Both the position numbers and the translations under genes were made by a program. From Icerya purchasi (taxonomy: Eukaryota; Arthropoda; Insecta; Hemiptera; Monophlebidae), in contig CM077115.1 in assembly GCA_039619475.1 (NCBI GenBank), forward strand, positions 449,179,292 to 449,243,291: a DNA stretch of 64,000 bases, written 5' to 3'. Of this stretch, positions 54,894-64,000 are shown piece by piece; position 1 is the first letter of the stretch; every line of letters begins with the position of its first letter. The notes below the pieces were generated by a model. That model was not told the origin of the DNA. It searched no databases and saw only the letters and a program-made list of their open reading frames with translations.

Positions 54894-57800
54894 AATTTAT
54901 TGACCTCGTTTCAGTCCTTTGATCTATTGTTCTTTGATAACTTTTATTATGTTTTTTTTTTTATATACTAATAGTATATTACTATTTTAACCACAATCTG
55001 GAAAAAATTTTAAGCGTATATATTTTATACCTCGCTAGAACTTTCGCACGAGTAAAGAGGATCACGTATAATAGACTCTAATTAACACTCGTTTTCTGAA
55101 AATTAATCAAAATAAGTATAGTTCGCAAAGCGAATATGTATACCGTTGGTGAATTTTGCGTTCTTCATTTATACTACAATTAGTCCCCTAAAATACTTGT
55201 TAACATTTTCAATTTCCTTATCAAAGCAGCCATTTTATTTATCAAAAATTTTAATAATATATTCTCCGCAGTTAAAATCTGAAATCACTTAAAATTGGAA
55301 ATTTTAGCTACCTTGAATTGTTAGTTTCATTGTTAAGGAAAAATTGCGAACTAATATGCCGCGACACTTGAGTGATTGTATCATTTTTCTAACTTATAAC
55401 GAACAATTCGAGTAGTTCAACTCCATTCCGGGCCTAACACTAATTTCGTTTAAAACAGAGCGTTTTCAAAGAAAAACGTAAACCAACCGGTTAACTTACA
55501 GGCCTGCTCGTCTAATTACAGGTATATTCGACATCAATTTTCCATTGTGTGTAAGAAAGGGAAGAAAAATATTACAGATTTTTAATAAGAAAAATTATAA
55601 AAATTTACATTAAAAAGGTAAACAAAATTAATTCTATTAAATGCTTCTCCTCACTGAATACACAAACATTCAACCGCTGCAAATTAAAAAATGATAAAAG
55701 GTTACTTTTAATGTTTTTATTTCGCGTAATACATAACAAATTTGGCCGATTTTTTACCGAAGAAAAATTTTCATCCGATGATACAGAAATCCGTTATTAG
55801 GACTGAACTGGTTAATTTAATCTCGTAACGGTTTAAAAATAAACATAAATAAAACTTTCGTATTCGAAGAAGTAAAATTTATGATTTTAAGCGATATACG
55901 AAAAAATACAATTAATAACAATTTTAAAAAATTGTTACAGTATCAATAATGTCCTTATTTCAGCAATCACGAAGTCCGGCGCAAACTATTTAAATCCCTA
56001 TCACAGTCATACGTGAAAATTCCGAAGGGGATTGAAATGTGTTTTTTTGATAAGAGCACCCAAAAACACTATGAGAAACATATATGTTCACAAGATTGTA
56101 TTGAACACGAAAAGATAAAGGTCATTTTATATGTATGCTACGGATCAATGCATTTGCTTAATAAAAAAAAAAAACAAAAAAAAAACGGAAGTTAAATAAA
56201 GAGAATTACACACCTCGGTAGTTTAAAAAAGTTAAGAAATTTACATTAAGGTCGATGTGCGCATATTTACGAAAAAATCTCACTTCCCAATTCGTTTGCA
56301 GTTCGTAATTTACAAAATATTCCTTACATCTCAAAAAAAAAAATTAAATATTTTTGTGTTAACTGAATGTTCCTAGTTTTATATATTTATTTTAGACATA
56401 AAATAATCCATCGATGAAATTATTAAAATAATAATAATAAAGATAAACAAACATTAATATATAATTTATAAATAAACATAAAAAAAGAAAAAAAGGAAAA
56501 AAAAAGTGGCACTAGCATTGCTTAATCTAGGGTGCCGCGTATTTCCGTTGTACACGAAGATGTAACCGACATTTCCATGTTCAGCAAAATAATTTAGTTA
56601 AATTTATTACATAATAGTAGACATTTGAAACAAGTTAAACGATTTAAACGATATCACAAAAATAGTATATGAGAATCAAAAACAAAATTAGAAAAAATAA
56701 ATATTTTCCCAATAAACGCGTAAAAATACAACTGTTATCCGTGACTAATGTGAAAATGCATTTCTTATTAGTAAACTGTATTTTTGATAGTGTTCGCCTT
56801 CATACTTCTTTTTTAACATTATTCAAATAGCACATTGTATTAATAAAGAAAAAAAAAAGAGAAAAAAAAAAACAAAACAGAAAACAACCCACTGATTTCA
56901 AAAAGCTGAAAAAGTTTTAGTAAATGAATCACACCCCGACATTCAACATTTAATTACTTAAGATGAAATGTTGGCCTCTAGATTATTTTAAGCACTTTTG
57001 CTAAAATTATAAGTTACATTTTAAAAATACCATTAAAACCAGAAAACAGCCTCACAAATATCTTATAACATATGTGTTAATAAACGCGACAATTTATTTT
57101 GGTTAATATTGTAAGATTTTCATACACTTATATACGGTAATTTACTTTAGGGTTAACGAAATTTTATAGACGTGACGTATTTACGCGTGTTTTTTATATC
57201 TTTATTTTTACATTTGTAAATTTGAGGAAGTTATTAAAGGAATAATAACAATAAAAAAGAACAAAAATGAATTACCAAAAGCATTAATTTTAAATAATTT
57301 ATAAGTACAAAGCTCATTTTTCGTTTTAAAATAATCGCGTTATATTTATTGCTTTAACATTTCCAATTAACTAAATGTGTACAATTAGTAATGAATTGCA
57401 AATAAACAAATTTACAAGAATTAAACATTTATTTTCTACTTTAAAAAACCTCCATCATCACCAGAAGAGGAATAGTGTGGTAATGCGCACAATTCATTCA
57501 TTGTAATAAAAATAACATTATACGTCTAATACAAGATTTTTATAAAAATAAACGCATAAAGCTCCCTTTACCATAACAAGAACACCCCATCATATTTGCA
57601 CAAAGCAAATGAGAACATCATCTTAGTGGTAGCATAAATAAATTCTCGAAATAAACAGATCATCCCAGTTTTAATTCTTCTCGCGAAAGTAGCTCGGAGG
57701 GTATGTTATAATATTTCTACACTAACACTGTACTAGTGCTGTGTGTATGACTGTGTACACACACGCGTATGCTGTCAGGTAAGCTATTGTGTAATATGAT

Positions 57801-60740
57801 TTTTTTTTTAAATAAATATAAAATATTATAGAAAAATGTTCATACGCATATTTTAGAAATGAAATTACCGTTAAAAACCGAATTATATTTTTATTATGCG
57901 GGTAAATAAATACTGGATTATTTCAGCTTAAATAAACTAATTTTATTGTTATTTTTTTAATTTTTCGGCGCGACGCAAAACCACAGATTATTACTCTTCA
58001 TGGGAAGACTCGGAATACGAGTCTTAAAATTTGTATGTTTTCAGGTTGATAAATCTAATATTATTATAAATATTACGCTCGTGAAGTACTTGATTGATTT
58101 CGATTACAATCATCATCATCATCAGCATCATTATTATTATTATTGTTACACAAAAAATGACATAATTATAAAATATATGTAATTCCACAAATCCGTTCCG
58201 ATAAAATTAAGTTCACGATATATGATGAATATAAGAAACCTACTCCCTCCTGCTTTTCTTTTGTTTATTAACGTTTTAAAAAATTTTAATTTAAAAGAAC
58301 TTAAATTAAATTTTGGGTAAATAAATGAAGTAATTTAAAGTACAATTTAAACAATAAAATCAACTTTTTAACAAATGGTAAACATACACATTAATTAACG
58401 ATTTAAAATATGAGATGATTGTAAATATTTTAATCGATGTTTTTCTGAAATACGTATTGAAAACACAGATGTAACTATATGCTGATCATTACTTTATAAA
58501 GTAGACGAAACGGATTGTTTTCTGAAATATAACTTAACGATAAGGAATTATTTAGACTGAAGAAATTAATGATTATCGTGACCTTATGTAAATCATCTGT
58601 TAATTCGAAAAATGTACAATTAATTTAAATTATACAGTTTTCGTAGTTATAATTACGTTAATTTTTGAGTTAAATGTCAGTGTACAATATTTTCGGAACT
58701 CACGCTCGGATAATTTAACCCAGTATCGACAAAATCTCTTTACTTATACTAATCGCATTTATAAAATTGATTGGAACGTGAAACTGAACTGATAAGCAAG
58801 TCGCCCAGTAAAATTGGAGAGGAGGTCGTGTCGTCCGTATTATTTTGTGTACGCAAAGTTTTGTACTATTCCAGAAAAGATAATAATTTTTAGAAGGGGT
58901 TTTTAACTCAGTCAGATAACATTTCAAATAGAAAAGTGTTGTCCACTACTTCGAAATAAACTCGCCGATTTTTTATTAAAACTTTTATAAACGAAACTGA
59001 TACTTCCATTCAAAAAGTGTGCACTCTTTTTTTCCATATGGGGAATAGGGTGTTGTGGAAGGTCGAAGATTTCATGTAGAGTGTTAGAAAAGGTCGGAAA
59101 CAACACGCTGACAATACATAGACTTTAAAGTAGAAAAACAAACATGCGAACGTTAAATTATTAAATTGTAATTTATTATCTTAAAAAAATTAGACCAAAC
59201 TGCAATCTATGGGAGATATTTTTGGATTTTCAACGGGCGCGACATAAAAACTACAATTCTCTGAGGCAATGTCTGTTCCTCGTAATTGCTCGCCGGAATC
59301 CGGACTCGCCTTCGTAAATTTCTTTTTCTTTTTTTTTACTGCTAATTTTCTAAAATTGATTTTCTCCCACGGTCTCATTGTCGTCATATTTTCTGTTTGC
59401 CTCTTAAACTTCAGCTTATTAATATTGTTTTAAAATTGTAGTCTATGTATAATTTTAGAAACTCGTCGCTACGAGACTCACTGAGATGTGAATATGAAAA
59501 AAACCTTTCTTAAATTTCAAAAAAATCTTACTTCTAGGCGTAGTCGTTACGAATTGTTATTTAAAATGGGTTTTACTTGTAAAATTTGAAACGGAAATTA
59601 AAAACGAATTCGTGTTTTTCATTTTTTTTTTCTCGTGTATTATGCCCTGCGTTACATTCTGCATATGCTGCGATAATAAAAAATAAACATTATATTTAAT
59701 TCTCGATAGATGAGCTATCAATTAGTCGACACTTCTTAACTATTAAAATATAAAGAGATAAATAACGAATAATCGTTGCCGGTGAAAAAAGAACAGTGTA
59801 AATTAACAGCACACAATCTGATCGAAAAACTCATCGTTAATCGACAGTACATGTTGGAAGATGCAACTTGAATAAAAAGTATATACCAAGTGATCAGTAC
59901 GTATTCAAATGCATTGTGATCGCCTCTGATGTCTTTGTTTAGAGATTTTTGAGGAGCGATCAGACTGAAGAATGAGGAAAACAAGAAAACCGTTAACAAT
60001 GGAGTCACGATTAGTTCGGATTGTAACACATTTCTAGGGTTTTTATACCACGAAAAAAAAAAGAAAGAAAAAACTAGAAAAATCGCAATGAGAGCGCATT
60101 AATTGACGTAGTCAATCTCTAAAATCCGTTAAAAAGTGGTCGACGAATCTGATAAAGCGAACGCGCATGGATAGTAATGCTTACAGTTTTTGTTACCATC
60201 AGCAGATAATTTAGAGAGCATGCACTTAATCTTAATCTGACCACCGATAAGTGATTGAAGCAACATTACCGCGCACATTAAACACATGAAAAATGCAGGT
60301 TGTTAAAAGAACGTCGACAGAAATTATCAACGATAGCGGAACGCAGTTATATATATTTGAAAACGGTGAAGAATATATTGATTAAAACAAGAAACAATTA
60401 TGTACTTATTAATGAAATTTATTCCACTGTAGAGTTATACTTTTTTTATTCCATTAACAACCACGCAATTGTGCCGTTTATTAGTCCTATAACTAAACAA
60501 TTATACTAGTTCATTAAAAATAAATTTAATCGATACAAAATAAAATCCGTACACGGTTATAAGCGTTAAAATTCCACCTCGAGATTTAATTACCCGGAGA
60601 ATTCCAGTGTGTTAATTGTACAATTATTCAATACCGTTTCCGAATAAAATTTAAAAGTGTATTAATTAAAAACAATTGAAACAACCGATACACAATTGAC
60701 AACGCGGCAAACAATTAATTTTATAAATATATATATATAG
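53645..60740. other. Upstream intron or 5' region, nothing recognised
   Basis: Should contain or lead to the missing first ATP9 exon(s), which I could not identify. A TA/T tract lies at 54,855-54,894. A 65-codon minus-strand frame at 59,190-59,387, with somewhat higher GC (SPDSGEQLRGTDIASENC), has no recognisable similarity to P4-ATPases. Confidence 0.5.
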
Positions 60741-60747
60741 GTATATA

Positions 60748-60960
60748 AACTCGGCCACTTTGGCCTCGCAAAAGGTTCTGTCCCTTGATCTTTTTTACTT
60801 ACATTTCTATCTCTTTTTCTTCTATACTTTGTATAAAATTATTAAAATTTACAACGTCATTCTTACCAGCATCGACACACACAGAAAAAAGAAACATTCG
60901 TTACATAAAAATGTCCCAATTTTATATAACGTTTGTGATATAGTAATTTTTACCGACTTC
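60748..60960 (+). repeat. Unclassified repeat family X, copy 3
   Basis: AAACTCGGCCACTTTGGCC, CCTTGATC, CTTCTATACTTTGTATAAAA, TTACAACGTCATTCTTACC, ATAAAAATGTCCCAATTTTA. Preceded by a TATATATATA tract. Truncated at the far end compared with copy 2. Confidence 0.85.
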
Positions 60961-61537
60961 CAAAAAAATGGAGGTTACGTTCGTCGGGTATGTTTTTTTT
61001 TTTTTTTTTTTTTTCGCGCATAACTCATATTTATATAGACCAATTTTACTGATTCTTTGTCCATTAGAAAGAGTACCATTCAACTTAGTTACCATGCGAG
61101 TAATGATGGAAATCGGTGAACATAAATTGAGTATTCGTGTCGAAAAACGTGAAGAAATGTGGATAATTTTTTTTTTCTTATTATTTTTTATTAGTATAAC
61201 AGAGGCAGTTGACTTAAAATGCTATCAAACGCTTCAAAATTTTCTACATCTGTAGTTTTTGAACCAAAAAAGGCGTATCGCGTATAAATTTGGCAAATTT
61301 TTCTTTATTGCATAGTTCGTAGTCCCGTTTGCGTTCGGGGGCGGTTTTCATTTTTGGAAACATAATGAATACACTTCTTATTACTGTGCAGGTTGATGAA
61401 TAAAACGTCCCACCCTAATAGAGACAAGCATGTAAAGACACTATATATTACTAATTTAATAATACCATCGAAATGCAAAAAAAGTATTATTTATGTGTTG
61501 TAGGATTAAAAAAATTCAAAAAGTGGATTTATTGACG

Positions 61538-61882
61538 GCTTTTGAAGATCAGCTGGACCGAGAAAGTGACTAATGAAGAAGTGCTACGAAGTCTACAAAA
61601 ACCCAGGAACTACCGATCCTAATTAAAAAGCGAAAAATCAACTATCTGAGCCAAATTATGCGAGGAGACAAATATGAGCTACTGAAACTAATATTACAAA
61701 GAAAAGTAGACGGAAAACGGAAACGTGGCAGACCGAAAATATCTTGGCTAGACAACATAAAAAGCTGGATAGATATCAACAATACCATAAGGGGAAACTA
61801 ATGGATGTGGCGCGTAACGGGGAATTATTGAACACATTGATCGTCAACGTTCGCTAAGCGGATAAGACAAAAGGAGAAGAAT
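61538..61882 (+). pseudogene. 3' fragment of an RTE-like LINE
   Basis: Broken frames read WTEKVTNEEVLRSLQK, IKKRKINYLSQIMRGDKYEL, LILQRKVDGKRKRGRPKI and SWLDNIKSWIDI. This is the same C-terminal tail as in the minus-strand LINE at 49.1-49.5 kb. It ends AAAAGGAGAAGAAT, the GAA-type 3' end. Everything 5' is missing, as expected from a 5' truncation. Confidence 0.82.
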
Positions 61883-61956
61883 ATGTTAAGTTGTTTCGAT
61901 ACTTTAATAAAATTTATGATATAAATTATTGGTTGTATTTTTTTTTTTTTTTTTTT

Positions 61957-62112
61957 AATATAAAATTAGGACATTTTTTCGTTATAAAATCCAACGGGGG
62001 TCGGCCTAAGAATTACGTTGTAAATTATGATCATTTTATATAAAGTGTATAGAAGAGGTAAGCAAGTGAGGTCAAAGGGCATAGCCCCTTGCGAGGCCAA
62101 AATTACCAAGTA
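61957..62112 (-). repeat. Unclassified repeat family X, copy 4
   Basis: TAAAATTAGGACATTTTTTCG, GGGGTCGGCCTAAGAATTACG, TTATATAAAGTGTATAGAAGAG, CAAAGGGCATAGCCCCTTGC, GAGGCCAAAATTACC, followed by a GTATAT microsatellite. Preceded by a 20-base poly(T). Confidence 0.85.
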
Positions 62113-62114
62113 TG

Positions 62115-62157
<43 letters not shown>

Positions 62158-62170
62158 ATAATAATAAAAA
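62111..62170. repeat. (TATG)n(TA)n(AAT)n microsatellite
   Basis: Adjoins family X copy 4, as in the other copies. Confidence 0.85.
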
Positions 62171-62179
62171 AAAAAGATG

Positions 62180-63410
62180 AAAAACCAGTAAGAGAAGCCG
62201 AATGAATGGCATCAAACAGAACATTATTAATGTTTGTTAAATAGTTACGCGATCGAATTATTTCAGTTCGACCTATTCGTACTTTACAGAAGACCTGAAC
62301 TCTATATATACCAGCGCACTTTATCAGTTATCAAAAGAAATTTGCAAAAATTATAAAATACAAGATGGGCCCTCATAATTTTCCTGTTAATATGAAACGT
62401 TTATGTTTGTCTTCTATAATGCAATGGACAAACCGTCCAAAGCAAACTGTACAGAAATTGTACGTTGCTAATGAATTCAAAGTAAATCATGTACGAGTTT
62501 CTTACTGCTTTTGAATAAAATACGATTTGCTAGGCGAATATATTTTGGTTCGCTACAAAAGATACTAGCAAAACGATTTTTTTTTTCAACTGTTGCACTG
62601 TAAAAATTCTACAAAATTGTGAAGAGTAATGCGACTGCATGAATTATCGGATATTTTCTGAGTATAGTTTTACTTTATTCTTTTTCTAAACGTAGAATAT
62701 TTATAGAAAAAAATATTCACTGGACTAAAAATTTTCCGAATTAATAACAGTATTACTATATAAAAGTGATCATAGACGACATAAACACGTATGCGATGAT
62801 GGTGTTTCTCCAGCGACCGCGTTTCACTTCTCGCTCGTTTAACTGGACGATAATGAAATGAGTTTATTAACCATCTAGACCAAGGATTCTTTTAGTCACG
62901 AAACCGGGGCATTCATCGCGTATTTTCATGCAAACCCTGAAAGTATTAATGTAGAATTACGCGTTACATTTTTTTTTTACAAAAGATACTACTGGGAGGG
63001 TGGCGTTTTAAATCACTAATGAAAGTATCCGTCAAATTTGGACAGCAGGGAAAAATAAGTAAACATACAAACTTTTCTAATACATATTTTTATTAGTATA
63101 ATTTCGTACAAATACATAATTTGAAACAGTAAAACTTTTTTTTTTCCGGCATTTCTTTGAACTTCCATCATGATCGACTTCGGGTTAAGAATCGCTGATC
63201 TAGACTGAATAATAGTCGGCGATTTCGTAGCTTTTCAAAGCTAAATAAAACGTAATCACGGTAATATTGGAAAAAGTCCAAAAATGCTCTCTTACACGTG
63301 CCTACTTTAGGTCTACGATGGCTTATCTTTGGATGGAAAAATGTGGTTTTTAATGAACAGATCGTTTTAACAGCAGCAGATATAAAGACTGGCTTTGTTT
63401 CGTATATTTA
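62180..63410. other. No gene recognised
   Basis: A TATATATA at 62,303 followed by TCAGTT at 62,324 and a 50-codon frame from ATG 62,365 was considered as a promoter and first exon, but spacing is short and the peptide has no known relative. Confidence 0.45.
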
Positions 63411-64000
63411 CAGTCTGTTTCATAAGAGCGTATACGGCAAAACTTTTTCCTTGAAACTTGGTTATAGAAAACATATTTTACCATGTTTGCCGTGTACGCA
63501 TCACGTTACCAAGGCGTGGTTTTGCTGTGTTTACATCCAAAAGAAACGAAAATGTCGCTCGGAGCTGCCGCTAAGTACATGAAAAAGTCGAAGACACATT
63601 TGTAAGTAAGTGGGTGAAACGTTGTTATTCCAACGTAAAAAACCTCGATGACCTACCGCGGATGTTCGTGGTTCCGTACGAAAAACAATGAAAAAGGAGG
63701 ATAAATTGAATTACAGGTGTTTGGGAAGAATCCTTGTCTATCACTGCGCGGGAGGCAAGCGATTTTGCGTAAAAAGGATCTAAATGTGTTATTAGTCCAC
63801 TATAAAAAGACGTTTACTGACTCATGAAGTGAAATTTCGAAGCACAGTGAAGAAACCGCTACTGTTTAAAAAGCATGTCAAAAAAGACTCTGAATTGGGC
63901 GAATGAAAATTTGGAACGCGATTGAGTCAACGTAATTTTTTCGGACGAAGCTCCCTTTTTGGTCATGTTCTTCTATCACTCGTACCTGGTCTAACCACGC
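63411..64000 (+). mobile_element. Tc1-like transposon, decayed, cut by the window end
   Basis: A TA at 63,409-63,410 precedes CAGTCTGTTTCATAAGAGCG, a Tc1-type terminal repeat. From ATG 63,550: MSLGAAAKYMKKSKT, then in shifting frames FVSKWVKR, DDLPR, KKPLLFKKHVKK, LNWANENLERD and FSDEAPFLV, the first catalytic Asp region of a DD34-type transposase. At least five frameshifts or stops. The right end lies beyond 64,000. Confidence 0.85.

Noticed and set aside
59190..59387. 65-codon minus-strand frame as the missing first ATP9 exon
   Set aside because: No resemblance to the P4-ATPase N-terminus and no donor in the required phase was evident.
62303..62515. TATA box, initiator-like TCAGTT and a 50-codon frame
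   Set aside because: TATA-to-initiator spacing is about 23 bases, shorter than usual, and the peptide has no known relative.

Overview
This is a 64 kb stretch of AT-rich, intron-rich animal nuclear DNA, most likely from an insect. The evidence is a long multi-exon P4-ATPase gene with short exons and kilobase introns, plus a transposon load (mariner, Tc1, hAT, PIF/Harbinger, RTE-like, Jockey-like, Penelope-like and tRNA-derived SINEs) typical of arthropods. An order cannot be fixed from sequence alone; Hymenoptera is a guess.

The only conserved host gene runs on the minus strand from about 53.6 kb down to 4437. It is the ATP9A/ATP9B (yeast Neo1) class phospholipid-transporting ATPase. I can place 18 coding exons with GT-AG borders that chain in phase to 1033 residues and a stop at 4437-4439. 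All catalytic signatures are present (DGET, DKTGT, KGAD, TGDK, GDGGND). The first coding exon or exons, with the start codon and about the first 30 to 100 residues, were not found and may lie beyond 53,645 or outside the window. One exon (35,026-35,146) carries a one-base frameshift relative to the conserved reading frame, which is either an assembly error or a real lesion.

Everything else is intronic or flanking repeat DNA. From left to right: the 3' flank (1-4436); a mariner copy and a LINE relic (5-8.4 kb); a foldback repeat and an unexplained 109-codon open frame (9.3-10.3 kb); two copies of a tRNA-like SINE, a LINE end and a Penelope GIY-YIG relic (12.5-16.5 kb); LINE RNase H, a Jockey-like 5' fragment and a MITE (19-22.5 kb); a full-length RTE-type LINE (27,847-31,473); a LINE split by a SINE (35.8-37.5 kb); a hAT relic and a very short 5'-truncated LINE with poly(A) (39.3-41.1 kb); an internally deleted mariner, a Harbinger element, a second SINE family and two RTE-like LINEs meeting tail to tail (45-51.8 kb); and, upstream, a fourfold-repeated unclassified family, a LINE 3' fragment and a Tc1 copy cut by the window end.

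The most interesting object is the RTE-type LINE in the intron between exons 8 and 9. It is bounded by a perfect 13-bp target duplication. Its ORF has one in-frame TAG that removes a 76-residue tail. Its first bases can be folded as an HDV-like self-cleaving ribozyme, with P1 (including a G.U at the cleavage site), P3, P1.1 and P2 pairings all available and cleavage predicted exactly at the element's first nucleotide.
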